Source: Halomonas cerina
GTDB taxonomy: Bacteria; Pseudomonadota; Gammaproteobacteria; Pseudomonadales; Halomonadaceae
Assembly: GCF_014192215.1 (NCBI RefSeq)
Contig: NZ_JACHXP010000015.1
Span: 1 to 64,000 of the forward strand
DNA: 64,000 nt
Direction of reading: 5' to 3'
Shown: positions 52,793 through 63,964 of the stretch, piece by piece
Numbering within the stretch: position 1 is the stretch's first letter
How the letters are laid out: every line of letters starts with the position of its first letter
The notes under the pieces: model-generated
Database searches by the model: none
What the model was told of the DNA's origin: nothing
The model's input: only the letters and a program-made list of their open reading frames with translations
Translations under genes and position numbers: made by a program

Positions 52793-53870
52793 AACCTGTC
52801 TCCATGCAACCGGCCACCAGGCGCTCGACGGCCTCGAGGTGTGCACCCCACCGGGCCTGCACCGCCATGGTGGCGAGAGTGTCGGGGTCGAGCAGCGCCT
52901 CGAGCCGGTCGGCCAGTGACGCTGCGGTCATGTCATGCTGTGGCAGTAGCTGCGCACCACCGGCCTCCACCATCGCCTGGGCATTGGCCGTCTGGTGATC
53001 ATCCACCGCATGGGGGTAGGGCACGAAGAGCGCCGGCTTGGCCGCCGCGGCCAGCTCGGCCACGGTCAGAGCTCCCGCCCGGCATACCACCAGGTCCGCC
53101 CACTCATAGGCCTCGGCCATGTCGTCGATAAAGGCGGATACGTCCGCGTCGACGCCATGACGATGATATCCCTCACGGGTCGCCGCCTCCTTGTCGCGGC
53201 CAGCCTGGTGATGCACCTGAGGCCGGCGGTCGTCGGGCAGGCGGGCCAGTGCCTCGGGCAAGGTGTTATTGAGAGCCAGCGCCCCCAGCGACCCGCCGAC
53301 CACCAGCAGGCGCAGTGGGCGCGCTATCATCTCGTCAGCACCCCGGGGGCGCTCGCCGAGGGCGGCGATCTCGCCGCGCACCGGGTTACCGATCACCTCG
53401 GCACGGCCCGGGAAGGCCTGGGGAAAGGCGGCGTAGCGGCGCCGGGCGAGGCGCGCCAGCAGGCGATTGGTCAGCCCGGCCACGGCGTTCTGTTCGTGGA
53501 TCACCAGCGGCCGGCGCATCAGCCAGGCGGCCAGCCCGCCGGGGCCGCTGGCGAAGCCCCCGAGCCCCACCACCAGACCGGGATCGACAGCGCGGATCAC
53601 CCGGTGAGCCTGCCAGACGGCCCGCACCAGGTTCAGCGGTGCCTTGAGCCAGCCCGCCAGACCATTGCCGCGCAGCCCGCTCACGGCGATGCGGTGCAGG
53701 GGAAGGCCGGCCTCCGGGACCAGGCGGTTCTCGATGCCGCGTGGGCTGCCCAGCCACTCCACCTCGACACCGGCCGCGGCGAGGCCCCTCGCCAGCGACA
53801 GCGCCGGAATGACATGCCCCCCCGTGCCGCCGGCCATGATCAGGGCGCGGCGTTCCTCGCCTATCTTCAT
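52782..53870 (-). CDS. murG: Undecaprenyldiphospho-muramoylpentapeptide beta-GlcNAc transferase
   Basis: GT-B glycosyltransferase at the inner membrane that converts lipid I to lipid II; 362 aa. Glycine-rich loops [16 protein letters not shown] (about 12-27) and [12 protein letters not shown] (about 193-204) bind the donor and membrane lipid, and [11 protein letters not shown] is the donor signature. ATG 53870 overlaps the ftsW stop as ATGA. The open frame extends much further upstream but only as a shadow of ftsW. Confidence 0.96.
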   Translation of the reverse strand: MKIGEERRALIMAGGTGGHVIPALSLARGLAAAGVEVEWLGSPRGIENRLVPEAGLPLHRIAVSGLRGNGLAGWLKAPLNLVRAVWQAHRVIRAVDPGLVVGLGGFASGPGGLAAWLMRRPLVIHEQNAVAGLTNRLLARLARRRYAAFPQAFPGRAEVIGNPVRGEIAALGERPRGADEMIARPLRLLVVGGSLGALALNNTLPEALARLPDDRRPQVHHQAGRDKEAATREGYHRHGVDADVSAFIDDMAEAYEWADLVVCRAGALTVAELAAAAKPALFVPYPHAVDDHQTANAQAMVEAGGAQLLPQHDMTAASLADRLEALLDPDTLATMAVQARWGAHLEAVERLVAGCMETGFER

Positions 53871-55075
53871 CCCTTGGCTCCCTGCTCGGTCATGGGTCGG
53901 GCGGCGCGTGATGCCTCGGGTGAAGTGCGTCGTTGCCGCCGGCGCGTCTCGACATCGGCCCGCAGCAGCAAGGCCATCATCATGGCACTGATCACCAGAC
54001 TCGAGCCGCCATAGCTGAGCAGCGGCAGGGTCAGGCCCTTGGTCGGCAGCATGCCGGTGTTCACGGCGATGTTGATGAAGGCCTGCGCGCCGATGACCAG
54101 GGCGATGCCGTAGCTCAGGTAGGCGGCGAAGACCAGGCCGGCCAGCTCGGCCCGACGCCCCACGGCCATGGCTCGCCAGACCAGCAGCGCGAAGAGGCCA
54201 ATCACCGCGATGGCCCCTACCAGCCCCAGTTCCTCGGCCAGCACCGCGAAGACGAAGTCGGTATGGGCCTCGGGCAGGTAGAAGAGCTTCTGGACGCTGT
54301 TGCCGAGTCCCACCCCCAACCAGTGTCCCCGGCCGAAGGCGATGAGCGCCTGAGTCAGTTGATAGCCGCTGGCGAACTGGTCGGCCCAGGGGTCGGCGAA
54401 GCTGGTGAGGCGGGCCAGGCGATAGGGTTCGGCGATGGCGGCCACGGCCCCGAGCGCCCCCACCAGCAGCATCAGCAGCAAGAAGCGTCCCCAGGGGGCG
54501 CCCGCCATCAGCAGCATGCCCATCACGCAAGCGGTCATCACCACCACCGCCCCGTAGTCGGGCTCGAGGATCAGCAAGAGCGCCATCAGAGCCATCACCG
54601 CCAAGGGGCGCAGGAAGGCGCCCCACTCCCGGCGCACCTGGGGCAGGAAGCGCTCTAGGTAACCGGCCAGGTAGACGATCAGACAGAGCTTGGCGACCTC
54701 CGAGGCCTGCAGGTTGAACGGCACCCCCGGCACGGAGAGCCAGCGCCGACTACCGTTCACCTCATGCCCCACCACCAGCACCAGGGCCAGCAGCGCCAGG
54801 CCAAGCAGCAGCAGCAGCGGCCCGTTGACCTTCCACCAGGCCAGCGGCACCTGCAGGACCAGCAGCGCCACCCCCAGGGAGCCCGCCACGAAGACCCCAT
54901 GGCGCAGGCTGAAGTGCCAGGCGTTGCCGGTAAGGCTAGAGGCCACCTCGGTGGAGGCCGAGGTGACCATGACCCAGCCCATCAGCAACAGCGCCAGTGC
55001 CGCCACCGCCAACCAGCCGTCGAAGGGCTGCTCGGCGGTGGACAGGCGCCGACGGAGGCGAGACAGTCGACTCAT
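53867..55075 (-). CDS. ftsW: Septal peptidoglycan polymerase FtsW
   Basis: SEDS-family glycosyltransferase of the divisome; 402 aa with about ten membrane segments. Conserved segments include GSRRWLSVPGVPFNLQASEVAKL (in parts: RWLSVPG, QASEVAKL), ILEPDYGAVVV, GHWLGVGLGNSVQKLFYLPEAHTDF (in parts: GVGLGNS, LPEAHTDF) and LLSYGGSSL. It overlaps murD by 4 bases and murG by 4, and partners with FtsI encoded upstream. Confidence 0.96.
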   Translation of the reverse strand: MSRLSRLRRRLSTAEQPFDGWLAVAALALLLMGWVMVTSASTEVASSLTGNAWHFSLRHGVFVAGSLGVALLVLQVPLAWWKVNGPLLLLLGLALLALVLVVGHEVNGSRRWLSVPGVPFNLQASEVAKLCLIVYLAGYLERFLPQVRREWGAFLRPLAVMALMALLLILEPDYGAVVVMTACVMGMLLMAGAPWGRFLLLMLLVGALGAVAAIAEPYRLARLTSFADPWADQFASGYQLTQALIAFGRGHWLGVGLGNSVQKLFYLPEAHTDFVFAVLAEELGLVGAIAVIGLFALLVWRAMAVGRRAELAGLVFAAYLSYGIALVIGAQAFINIAVNTGMLPTKGLTLPLLSYGGSSLVISAMMMALLLRADVETRRRQRRTSPEASRAARPMTEQGAKG

Positions 55076-56460
55076 GCTGGTCTCCCGCTCGCCAGGCGCG
55101 AGACCCCGCGGCGGAAGGCCTCGCCACGCGCCTGATAGTCGCGGAACTGATCGAGACTGGCACAGGCTGGCGAAAGCAGCACACAGTCTCCGGGACGGGC
55201 GATCGCCGCGGCCCGGGCCATGGCCTGCGCAAGATCCGTCACTCGGGTCACGGCCACCTGGCCCCTCAGCGCCGCCTCGAGACGAGCGGCATCCCGGCCG
55301 AAGAGCACCGCCTCGCGGCCGTGGCGAGCCAGCGGCTCGGCCAACGGGGAGAAGTCGGCGCCCTTGCCCACGCCCCCGGCCAACAGGATCAGCCGGCCGG
55401 CGAGTGTCGGCCCCAGTCCGGCGATGGCCGCCAGGGTCGCCCCCACGTTGGTCCCCTTGGAGTCGTTGATCCAGCGCACGCCATCGCGCTCGGCCACCAG
55501 CTCACCGCGGTGGGGCAGGCCGGCGAAACGCGTGAGCACGCGACGCATGGCGGGAAGCCCAAGCCCCAGGCGATGGCCCATGGCCAGGGCCGCCAAGGCA
55601 TTGGCCTGGTTATGGCGACCCGGCAGGCGTACCGCCTCGGCCGGCATCAGCGGGCGTGTGCCGTGCATCAGCCAGGCCTTGGGGCCCTCGCCGCCGTCAT
55701 GGTCGGCGATCCCCCACTCTTCCCCTTTCGGGGCCCGGGTCGTGAAGCGGTCCAGGGCCGGCAGCGGCTCGGCCGGCCAGGTGGCCGGGTCGTCGGCATT
55801 GACCACGCCGTGCCGTGCGCCCCGGAAGATGCCCAGCTTGGCGGCGCGATAGCCGGCCATGTTCCCATGACGGTCGAGATGATCCTCGGACAGGTTGAGG
55901 AAGGCGCCGGTCTCGGCCCCCAGCCAGGGGGTGGTCTCGAGCTGAAAGCTCGACAGCTCGAGCACGAAGAGCTCGGCGTCGGGCTGCTCGGCGAGCAGGT
56001 CCAGGGCAGGGGTGCCGAGGTTGCCGCCCACCGCCACGCGCAGGCCGGCTTCGCGAGCCATCTCGCCGAGCAGGGTGGTCACGGTGGACTTGGCGTTGGC
56101 CCCGGTGATCGCCGCAATCGGTGCCTGGGCCGCCCGGATGAAGAGCGCGATCTCGCCCACCAGGCGCGGCTCGTCGTTCTCGCCAGTATGCCCGGCCAGG
56201 GTGTCGAGTCCCGGCGTACGCGGATCCACCCCGGGACTCACCACCACCTCCCGGGCCTCGCTGAGGTCGAGGTCGGTAAGCGAGCCCCCATGCACCGCGA
56301 TGTCGGGATAGGCGGCACGGAAGTCGGCCAGCCCCGGGGGCTCGATCCGGGTATCGGCGACCATGAAGGGCTGGCCGAGTCGGCTCAGGTGGCGACAGAT
56401 CGCCCGCCCCGATACCCCGAGGCCGACCACCAGCGTGACTCCCTTCGGCACCTTGATCAT
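55072..56460 (-). CDS. murD: UDP-N-acetylmuramoyl-L-alanine--D-glutamate ligase
   Basis: Adds D-Glu to UDP-MurNAc-L-Ala; 462 aa. N-terminal TLVVGLGVSGRAICRHL binds the nucleotide sugar. The P-loop reads ITGANAKSTVTTL, with Asn-Ala-Lys in place of the more usual Asn-Gly-Lys, a variant I recall also from Pseudomonas MurD. NLSEDHLDRHG and WINDSKGTNVGAT are typical. It starts 28 bases after mraY. Confidence 0.96.
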   Translation of the reverse strand: MIKVPKGVTLVVGLGVSGRAICRHLSRLGQPFMVADTRIEPPGLADFRAAYPDIAVHGGSLTDLDLSEAREVVVSPGVDPRTPGLDTLAGHTGENDEPRLVGEIALFIRAAQAPIAAITGANAKSTVTTLLGEMAREAGLRVAVGGNLGTPALDLLAEQPDAELFVLELSSFQLETTPWLGAETGAFLNLSEDHLDRHGNMAGYRAAKLGIFRGARHGVVNADDPATWPAEPLPALDRFTTRAPKGEEWGIADHDGGEGPKAWLMHGTRPLMPAEAVRLPGRHNQANALAALAMGHRLGLGLPAMRRVLTRFAGLPHRGELVAERDGVRWINDSKGTNVGATLAAIAGLGPTLAGRLILLAGGVGKGADFSPLAEPLARHGREAVLFGRDAARLEAALRGQVAVTRVTDLAQAMARAAAIARPGDCVLLSPACASLDQFRDYQARGEAFRRGVSRLASGRPA

Positions 56461-56488
56461 GGCGGCTCCTTGCGTAGGTGGCGTGGTA

Positions 56489-57571
56489 TCAGCGGACCTT
56501 GAGCGTGGCCAGGCCGATCAGCACCAGCACCACGGTAATGATCCAGAAGCGCACGATGACTCGCGGCTCCGGCCAGCCCTTGAGCTCGTAGTGGTGGTGC
56601 AGCGGCGCCATGCGGAAGATGCGTCGGCCGGTCAGCTTGTAGGAGCCCACCTGCAGGATCACCGACACGGTCTCCATGACGAAGATGCCACCCATGATGA
56701 ACAGCACGATCTCCTGGCGTACGATCACCGCTACCACGCCCAGCGCCGCGCCCAGGGCCAGGGCCCCGACATCGCCCATGAAGACCTGGGCGGGATAGGT
56801 GTTGAACCACAAAAAGCCGAGCCCCGCCCCGGCAATGGTGGCACAGAATACCGCCAGTTCACCGGCCCCGACGACCAGGGGAATCTGCAGGTAGTCGGCG
56901 AAGACCACGTTGCCGCTGGCGTAGGCGAACACCGCCAGCCCCATGGCCACTAGCACGGTGGGCATGATGGCCAGGCCATCGAGGCCGTCGGTCAAGTTCA
57001 CCGCGTTGGAGCTGCCGACGATCACGAAGTAGCTGAGCACGATGTAGAAGACCCCCAGTGGCAGCACGAACTCCTTGAACAGCGGTACGATCAGGCTGGT
57101 CTCCACCGGGGATGCCGCGGTGACATACAGCACCCCGGCCGCTGCCAGGCCGATCACCGATTGCCAGAAATACTTCCAGCGGGCGGGCAGGCCGCGCGGG
57201 TTCTTCTCCACCACCTTGCGATAGTCGTCGACCCAGCCGATGGCGCCGAAGCCCAGGGTCACCGCCAGCACCACCCACACATAGTGGTTGGTCAAGTCCC
57301 CCCACAGCAGGGTGCTGACCGCGATGGCCATGAGGATCATCGCCCCGCCCATGGTTGGGGTCCCCGCCTTGGAAAGGTGCGACTGCGGGCCGTCGTCGCG
57401 CACGGCCTGGCCGATCTGGCGCTCCACCAGGCGGCGGATCACCACCGGCCCCAGCCACAGGCAGAGCACCAGGGACGTCAGGGTCCCGAGGATCATCCTC
57501 AGGGTGAGATAGTCGAAGACACGAAAGGCGCTCTGGAACTGCGCCAGGAAATCAGCCAGAAAAAGCAGCAT
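56489..57571 (-). CDS. mraY: Phospho-N-acetylmuramoyl-pentapeptide transferase
   Basis: Polytopic enzyme (about ten helices) that links phospho-MurNAc-pentapeptide to undecaprenyl phosphate, forming lipid I; 360 aa, the E. coli length. Signatures are [46 protein letters not shown] with the metal-binding Asp, and [19 protein letters not shown] chose ATG 57571 ([13 protein letters not shown]), 8 bases after the murF stop. Confidence 0.97.
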   Translation of the reverse strand: MLLFLADFLAQFQSAFRVFDYLTLRMILGTLTSLVLCLWLGPVVIRRLVERQIGQAVRDDGPQSHLSKAGTPTMGGAMILMAIAVSTLLWGDLTNHYVWVVLAVTLGFGAIGWVDDYRKVVEKNPRGLPARWKYFWQSVIGLAAAGVLYVTAASPVETSLIVPLFKEFVLPLGVFYIVLSYFVIVGSSNAVNLTDGLDGLAIMPTVLVAMGLAVFAYASGNVVFADYLQIPLVVGAGELAVFCATIAGAGLGFLWFNTYPAQVFMGDVGALALGAALGVVAVIVRQEIVLFIMGGIFVMETVSVILQVGSYKLTGRRIFRMAPLHHHYELKGWPEPRVIVRFWIITVVLVLIGLATLKVR

Positions 57572-57579
57572 GTAGTGCG

Positions 57580-58947
57580 TTACCTTGATGCAGCCGGGCG
57601 CAGTGCCGCCACCACGGCTTCCATGCCGGCACTGCGCGAGCCTTTGACCAGCACGCTGGTTCCCGGCGGCAGATGATGGAGGACGTGGCGCATCAGCGCT
57701 TCCCGATCGTCGAAATGGCACCCGGATCCGCCGAAGGCGCGGCTGGCCGGCCGGGCCGGCTCGCCGAAGGTGCCGAGAAAGTCGATGCCCAGTTCCCGTG
57801 CATAATGCCCGACCTCGGCATGCAGCCGCGCGGACGCCTCACCCAGTTCGCCCATGGCCCCCAGCAGGCACCAGCGTGGCCCCGGCAACGAGGCCAGCAC
57901 CTCGAGCGCCGCCTTCACCGCACCAGGATTGGCGTTATAGCTATCGTCCAGCAGGCGGGTTCCGTGGCGGCCATCCACCAGGCTGAGGCGCCCCGGCATC
58001 GCCGCGACCGTCTCGAGCCCGGCCAGCACGTCCGCCGTGTCGAGCCCCATGGCCAGCGCCGCCCCTGCCGCGGCCAGGGCATTGGCCACGTTGTGACGTC
58101 CGAGCAGGGCCAACTGGACACGCCCGAGCGCTCGGCCGTCCAGGACAAGCCTGAAAGCATAGCGCCCGACGCCGTCGCCGACCAGTGTCTCGGCGCGCAG
58201 ACGGGCCTCACGGGCGAAGCCGAAATCGAGTACCTGCCGGGGCGCGGCAAGGCGCGCCCAGCTGGCGAAATAGCGATCGTCGCGATTGAGCACCGCCACC
58301 CCGTCGTCGGGCAGCGATGCCAGGATCTCTGCCTTGGCCTGGGCGATCCGACCCGGGCTCCCAAACTCCCCGACATGCGCCCCGGTGACATTGGTGATCA
58401 CTGCGACCTGCGGCTCGGCCAGCGCCGCGGTCCAGGCGATCTCGCCGAGATGGTTGGCCCCGAGCTCCACCACCGCCTGGCGATGGTGGGCCGCCAACTC
58501 GAGCAGGGTGAGCGGCGCGCCGATATCGTTGTTGAGGTTGCCTCGGGTGGCCAGCGTCGCCCCACGGCGGGCCAGCAGCGTGGCCAGCATCTGCTTGACC
58601 GTGGTCTTGCCGCTGTTGCCGGTGACGGCCACCAGGGGCCCGCCCCAGGCACGCCGCCGCGCCCGGCCCAGCAGGCCCAGCGCCAGCCGGGTATCGGTCA
58701 CTTTGAGCTGGGGCAGCGGATCCTCCACGCGGCGCTCCACCAGCGCCGCCACGGCGCCCGCCTCCCGGGCCTGGGCGATGAAGTCGTGGGCATCGAAACG
58801 CGTCCCTGCCAGGGCCACGAACAACGCCCCCGGAGAGAGCCGGCGGGTATCGGTGACGATCTCCCCCACCGGCGCGTCGATGACCGGAGCGGCCACGCCC
58901 AGCGCCCTTGCCACCTCGGCCAGCGAGTCCAGGCCGACAACGCTCAT
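57580..58947 (-). CDS. murF: UDP-N-acetylmuramoyl-tripeptide--D-alanyl-D-alanine ligase
   Basis: Adds D-Ala-D-Ala to complete the pentapeptide; 455 aa. The P-loop is [14 protein letters not shown] at about residue 107; [27 protein letters not shown] and [17 protein letters not shown] are family segments. It overlaps murE as ATGA. Confidence 0.96.
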   Translation of the reverse strand: MSVVGLDSLAEVARALGVAAPVIDAPVGEIVTDTRRLSPGALFVALAGTRFDAHDFIAQAREAGAVAALVERRVEDPLPQLKVTDTRLALGLLGRARRRAWGGPLVAVTGNSGKTTVKQMLATLLARRGATLATRGNLNNDIGAPLTLLELAAHHRQAVVELGANHLGEIAWTAALAEPQVAVITNVTGAHVGEFGSPGRIAQAKAEILASLPDDGVAVLNRDDRYFASWARLAAPRQVLDFGFAREARLRAETLVGDGVGRYAFRLVLDGRALGRVQLALLGRHNVANALAAAGAALAMGLDTADVLAGLETVAAMPGRLSLVDGRHGTRLLDDSYNANPGAVKAALEVLASLPGPRWCLLGAMGELGEASARLHAEVGHYARELGIDFLGTFGEPARPASRAFGGSGCHFDDREALMRHVLHHLPPGTSVLVKGSRSAGMEAVVAALRPAASR

Positions 58948-60452
58948 GGGGCACTCCCCGTCGCCCGCGCCGCCAGGGCGGCCTCGGCCTCGGCGCGGTC
59001 CGAGAAGGGATGGCGCCTACCATCGATTTCCTGATAGGTCTCATGCCCCTTGCCGGCGATGAGGATAATGTCGTCAGCCTTGGCCTCCCGAATGGCCTCA
59101 TGGATCGCCCTCGCCCTACCCTCGGCGTCGACGGCCGATGCCCGGGCGGCCTCGGAGAGCCCGGCCAGGATCTGCTCGCGGATCGCCGCCGGCGCCTCGC
59201 CGCGGGGGTTGTCATCGGTGACCACCAGGCAATCGGCATGGCGCTCGGCGACCGCGGCCATCAACGGCCGCTTGCCGCGGTCGCGATCGCCGCCGCAGCC
59301 GAACAGGCACCATAGGCGACCACTGCCGGACCGGTGGGCCTTCAGGGCGACAAGGGCGTTCTCCAACGCATCCGGCGTATGGGCATAGTCGATGACCACC
59401 GTGGGCCCCGCCCCGGCGGCCAGGGCCTGCATGCGCCCGGGCACCGGGGCGAGCTTGGCCGCGGCGACGAATAGCGCCTCGAGGTCGGCACCGAGGCCGT
59501 AGAGGGTCGCCATGGCCAACAGCACATTGGTGAGGTTGAAGCGCCCCATCAGCGGCAGCTCGAGCACCCGCTCCCCCTCCGGGGTCGCGACCAGCGCGCG
59601 TTGGCCTTCGGCATGGGGCACCCAGTCGACCACCCGCAGGGTCACGGCCTCGCCCTCGCCCACCGCGAGCACGCGGACATCGGCCGTCAGGCCGGCCAGC
59701 ATCAGTCGGGCCAGGGGATCATCAGCATTGACCACCGCCAGATCCAGCTCCGGACGACGGAAGAGACGCGCCTTGGCCGCGGCATAGGCCGCCATGCTGC
59801 CGTGGTAGTCGAGGTGGTCGCGACTCAGGTTGGTGAAGACGGCGGCCTGGAGCCGGCAACCGTCGAGCCGGCCCTGCTCCAGGGCATGGGACGAGACCTC
59901 CATGGCCACCCGGGTGATCCCCTCATTGGCCAGTGCGCCGAGCGAAGCCTGCAGCGCCAGCGGCCCGGGGGTGGTCAGCTCCCCCGGGTGCAGGGCCCCC
60001 GGCCGCCCGTGGCCGAGGGTACCGACCATGCCGGCATCCCGGCCCAGTGCCTGGCTGAGCGCCGCGATATAGTGGGTCACCGAGCTCTTGCCGTTGGTGC
60101 CGGTGACGCCGATCAGCTCCAGCCCTTCCGACACCGCGAAGGCCCGGTGTCCCAGCTCACCGAGCCGCTCGCGCAGGGCCGGCAACCAGCATACTCGGGC
60201 GTCATCGACCGTACGCGGCCCTTCGTCGTGGGCCAGCACCAAGGCCGCCCCCGCCGCCAGTGCGGCAGGGATGAAGGCCCGCCCGTCGCTCGCCACGCCC
60301 GGCACGGCCACGAACACAGCCCCGGCGGCCACCCGGCGACTGTCGACGACGAGCCGGACGGGGTCATCGAGGGTCACCTCCAGCGGCGAGACGGCGAAGC
60401 CGGGCCAGAGTGCAGCCAGGGCGGCCTGGAGTCGTGAGGGGCTCAGCAGCAT
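58944..60452 (-). CDS. murE: UDP-N-acetylmuramoyl-tripeptide synthetase (meso-diaminopimelate adding)
   Basis: Adds the third stem residue. DNPR in VVTDDNPRGEAP is the motif that marks meso-diaminopimelate specificity. The P-loop is VTGTNGKSSVTHYI and the carbamylated-lysine region DHLDYHGSMAAYAAAKARLF is present in part (DHLDYHG). I chose ATG 60452 (502 aa), which has AGG 7 bases upstream. A GTG at 60497 overlaps the ftsI stop but its Shine-Dalgarno lies only 2 bases away. Confidence 0.95.
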   Translation of the reverse strand: MLLSPSRLQAALAALWPGFAVSPLEVTLDDPVRLVVDSRRVAAGAVFVAVPGVASDGRAFIPAALAAGAALVLAHDEGPRTVDDARVCWLPALRERLGELGHRAFAVSEGLELIGVTGTNGKSSVTHYIAALSQALGRDAGMVGTLGHGRPGALHPGELTTPGPLALQASLGALANEGITRVAMEVSSHALEQGRLDGCRLQAAVFTNLSRDHLDYHGSMAAYAAAKARLFRRPELDLAVVNADDPLARLMLAGLTADVRVLAVGEGEAVTLRVVDWVPHAEGQRALVATPEGERVLELPLMGRFNLTNVLLAMATLYGLGADLEALFVAAAKLAPVPGRMQALAAGAGPTVVIDYAHTPDALENALVALKAHRSGSGRLWCLFGCGGDRDRGKRPLMAAVAERHADCLVVTDDNPRGEAPAAIREQILAGLSEAARASAVDAEGRARAIHEAIREAKADDIILIAGKGHETYQEIDGRRHPFSDRAEAEAALAARATGSAP

Positions 60453-60493
60453 GATGGCACCTGTGGTAGATGGCGATGACGTCGTCGCATGGC

Positions 60494-62206
60494 TCACTTC
60501 TCCCGCCGGTCCGGGGGCACATCCAGCAAGCGCAGGGCATTGCCGGCGACTCGCGAGAACACCGGCGCGGCCACGGCGCCTCCATAGTAATCATCGCCGC
60601 GGGGCCGGTCGATCATCACCACCGTCACGATGCGCGGGTTGGACACCGGCACGATCCCCACGAACAGGCTGCGATAGGCGCGCTCCCGGTAGCCGCCACC
60701 GGCGGAGGTCTTGCGCACGGTGCCGGTCTTGCCGGCGACGCTGTAGCCAGGCACTTCGGCCCGACGCGCGCCCGTCTCCGGCCCCACCACCTGGTCCATC
60801 ATCTCGAGCACCCGGTCGGCGACTGCGGGCCGGATCACGGTATCACCGGCGGGCACCCGATCGAGCTTGAGCAGCGACGGGGGCAAGCGCCGCCCCTGGT
60901 TGGCGATGGCGGTATAGGCACTGGCCAGCTGCAGGGCCGAGACGGACAGGCCGTAGCCGTAGGAGAGCGCCGCCCATTGGCTACTCGACCAGCGCACCGG
61001 CGCCGGCAGGCTGCCGGCCGCCTCGCCGGGAAAGCCCAGCCCCGGGGCCTGGCCCAGTCCCAACTCACGATAGGTGGCCGGAATGATCGGGTCGTCGAGG
61101 CGCAGCGCCAGCTTGGACATGCCGATGTTGGAGGACTTCTCGAGGATGCCGGCCAGGCTGAGCTCACCGTAGTTGCGAATATCCTTGATGGTGAAGCGGT
61201 CGATGACCATCCAGCCCGGCGAGGTGTCGACCACGGTACCGAGCGGCAGCTCACCGGTCTCGAGCATGGCGGCCATGGCCAGCGGCTTCACCACCGACCC
61301 CGGCTCGTAGACATCGACGATGGCACGGTTGCGCAACCCGGCCGGATCGAGGCCCGCCCGGTCATTGGGGTTGTAGGAGGGCTGGTTGGCCATCGCCAGC
61401 ACCTCGCCGGTGCGGGCATCCATCATCACCAGCACCCCACCATCGGCATCATGCTCGGCCACCGCGGCCTTGAGCTCACGGTAGGCCATGAACTGCAGGC
61501 GCTGGTCCAGCGCCAAGGTGAGATCCCCGCCAGGCTGCGCCTCGCGCAGCAGGGCCAGCTCGCGTACCAGGCGTCCGCGGCGGTCCTTGAGCACGCGGCG
61601 CTGACCGAGGGTGCCGGCCAGATAGGACTGATAGGCCAGCTCCAGGCCTTCCTGTCCCTGGTCATCGACGTTGGTCACCCCGATCAACTGCGCCGATACC
61701 TCACCCGCCGGGTAGTAGCGCTTGTACTCCTCCTGGACGTGGACGCCGGGGATGCGCAGGTCGAGCACCTCCCGGGCCGCTTTCGGCGTCATGCGGCGGC
61801 GCAAGTACATGAATTCACGCTCGGCATAGCGCGCAATGCGTGCATTGAGCGCCTCCAGCTCCTGGCCCAGCGCGCGGGCCAGCATCAGGCGCTGGATGTC
61901 ATCCTGGGGGAGGTCCTGGGGATTGGCCCAGAGGGTCATCACCGGCGTCGAGATCGCCAGTGGCTCGCCATGGCGATCGGTGATCATGCCGCGGTGGGCG
62001 GGAATCGGATCGACGCGCAGGGTCCGGGCATCGCCCTGGCCCTGGAGAAAGGAACGATCGAAGACATGCAGGTCGACGATGCGTCCCGCCAGCAGGGTCA
62101 GGCCGCCCACCACCAGCGCCATCATGACCACGTAGCGGGCACGCCCCATGGGCGTGGCGGGGCGTGCACGACGCGAGGTCACCCCACTGCGGGAACCGGT
62201 GCTCAT
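60494..62206 (-). CDS. ftsI: Septal peptidoglycan transpeptidase FtsI (PBP3)
   Basis: Class B penicillin-binding protein of the divisome; 570 aa from ATG 62206, overlapping the ftsL stop as ATGA. One N-terminal membrane helix (about 24-46) is followed by the pedestal domain. Penicillin-binding motifs are Ser304 in EPGSVVKPLAM, SSN at about 358-360 and KTG at about 493-495 (VAGKTGTVRK). Confidence 0.97.
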   Translation of the reverse strand: MSTGSRSGVTSRRARPATPMGRARYVVMMALVVGGLTLLAGRIVDLHVFDRSFLQGQGDARTLRVDPIPAHRGMITDRHGEPLAISTPVMTLWANPQDLPQDDIQRLMLARALGQELEALNARIARYAEREFMYLRRRMTPKAAREVLDLRIPGVHVQEEYKRYYPAGEVSAQLIGVTNVDDQGQEGLELAYQSYLAGTLGQRRVLKDRRGRLVRELALLREAQPGGDLTLALDQRLQFMAYRELKAAVAEHDADGGVLVMMDARTGEVLAMANQPSYNPNDRAGLDPAGLRNRAIVDVYEPGSVVKPLAMAAMLETGELPLGTVVDTSPGWMVIDRFTIKDIRNYGELSLAGILEKSSNIGMSKLALRLDDPIIPATYRELGLGQAPGLGFPGEAAGSLPAPVRWSSSQWAALSYGYGLSVSALQLASAYTAIANQGRRLPPSLLKLDRVPAGDTVIRPAVADRVLEMMDQVVGPETGARRAEVPGYSVAGKTGTVRKTSAGGGYRERAYRSLFVGIVPVSNPRIVTVVMIDRPRGDDYYGGAVAAPVFSRVAGNALRLLDVPPDRREK

Positions 62207-62529
62207 GGGCGAACCACCTCGACTTCCTCGATGTCCGGCAGGCGCATCTCGAGACGTTCGGCCGCCAGGCGCTCGATGCGGGCGGGCGCGGCCCAGGCAC
62301 TCTCCTCCAGCAGCAGCTGTCCCCATTCGGTCTGGAGTTGCTGATGCTCGGTCTGCAACTGCTGCAGCTGCGCATACTGGTTGCGCACCTGGTGGCTGGT
62401 GGCGATGACGGCCAGCGCCGAACCCAGGCACAGCAGCAGCAGCACGCCGTTGCCTAACAGTGCCAGGCGGAGGCGCCGACGCACCGGCCAGCCGACATCA
62501 GCAGTGGAGGTGTTTCGTCCCTGAACCAT
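62203..62529 (-). CDS. ftsL: Cell division protein FtsL
   Basis: Bitopic 108-aa divisome protein. A basic N-terminus precedes a membrane helix (LALLGNGVLLLLCLGSALAVIA, residues about 22-43) and a coiled coil (NQYAQLQQLQTEHQQLQTEW in heptad pattern). It pairs with FtsB and activates FtsWI. It lies between rsmH and ftsI, with an 8-base gap and a 4-base overlap. Confidence 0.94.
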   Translation of the reverse strand: MVQGRNTSTADVGWPVRRRLRLALLGNGVLLLLCLGSALAVIATSHQVRNQYAQLQQLQTEHQQLQTEWGQLLLEESAWAAPARIERLAAERLEMRLPDIEEVEVVRP

Positions 62530-62537
62530 GGCGGGCC

Positions 62538-63494
62538 TCAGTAGCGCTTGCGTGCCGCGCGCATCACCGCGCTGCGAGCGCGGGGATTGGCCTCGACCTC
62601 TGTCGCTCCGGGACGGCGCGCCTTGCCCAGGGCCTCGAGGCGACGCAGGATCTGGTCGTCGCGCAGCGGCACCCCACGTGGTACCTGGGTATCGCCGCGC
62701 ACGTGGTCGCGGATGAATCGCTTGACACGGCGATCCTCCAGGGAATGGAAGCTGATCACCACCAGGTGCCCACCCGGGGCCAGGGCCTCGAGGGCCGCCT
62801 CGAGCGCCGCACCCAGCTGCTCCAGCTCGCCGTTAACCTGGATGCGCAGCGCCTGGAAGGCCCGGGTCGCCGGGTGCTTGCCCTTCTCCCAGGCGGGATG
62901 GGCGGCCTTGATCACCTCGGCGAGGTCCGCGGTGCGGGTGAAGGGCCGCTCGCCGCGGCGCGCGACGATGGCCCTCGCCAGCCGGCGGGCGAAGCGTTCC
63001 TCGCCATAGGCCTTGAAGACCCGGGCGATCTCTCCCTCGTCGGCGCGGGCTAGCCAGGCGGCGGCACTCTCGCCTCGGGTCGGGTCCATGCGCATGTCCA
63101 GCGGGCCGTCGCGCAGGAAGCTGAAGCCGCGCGCCGGGTCGTCCAGTTGCGGTGAAGAAACGCCGACGTCCAGCAGCACCCCGGCGAGACGGCCGTGGAG
63201 GCCGTGATCGCGGGCGATATCGCCCAGCCGGGCGAAGTCGCCCTGCTCGATGGCGAAGCGAGGATCGGTGATGGTCGCCGCCGCGGCGATGGCCTGGGGA
63301 TCGCGGTCGATGGCCAGCAGGCGTCCCTCGCGGGTCAGGCGCGCGAGGATGGCCCGGGAGTGGCCGCCGCGGCCGAAGGTGCCGTCGAGGTAGGCCCCGG
63401 CCCGATCATGCACCAGAGCATCGACCGCGCCGTCGAGCAGCACGCTGGCATGGCGAAAACCGCGGGGGGCGTGTTGAGTAGCGGATGTCGGCAT
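62538..63494 (-). CDS. rsmH: 16S rRNA (cytosine(1402)-N4)-methyltransferase
   Basis: Methylates C1402 in the ribosomal P site; 318 aa from ATG 63494 ([20 protein letters not shown]). The SAM-binding loop is [14 protein letters not shown], and [20 protein letters not shown] and [16 protein letters not shown] are diagnostic. It is the first gene of the dcw cluster here: mraZ, which usually precedes it, is absent, and rnpB lies 70 bases upstream. Confidence 0.96.
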   Translation of the reverse strand: MPTSATQHAPRGFRHASVLLDGAVDALVHDRAGAYLDGTFGRGGHSRAILARLTREGRLLAIDRDPQAIAAAATITDPRFAIEQGDFARLGDIARDHGLHGRLAGVLLDVGVSSPQLDDPARGFSFLRDGPLDMRMDPTRGESAAAWLARADEGEIARVFKAYGEERFARRLARAIVARRGERPFTRTADLAEVIKAAHPAWEKGKHPATRAFQALRIQVNGELEQLGAALEAALEALAPGGHLVVISFHSLEDRRVKRFIRDHVRGDTQVPRGVPLRDDQILRRLEALGKARRPGATEVEANPRARSAVMRAARKRY

Positions 63495-63564
63495 GCACGT
63501 CTCGTCGGCGGCCAAGGGGCCGTGTCATGGAGGGTGGAGGTACCGTGAAAACGGCGATGAAAAA

Positions 63565-63929
<365 letters not shown>

Positions 63930-63935
63930 GACGCA

Positions 63936-63964
63936 AGCATACCAGCGCCCCGCGCGCCCCTCAA
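63936..63964 (-). promoter_or_regulatory. rnpB promoter
   Basis: TTGAGG (63959-63964), 17 bases, TATGCT (63936-63941) on the minus strand, 6 bases before the RNA 5' end. The -35 overlaps the stop codon of the upstream gene. Confidence 0.8.

Noticed and set aside
53871-54626. Long 5' extension of the murG frame
   Set aside because: It lies entirely inside ftsW in another phase and reads as low-complexity Arg/Gly sequence.
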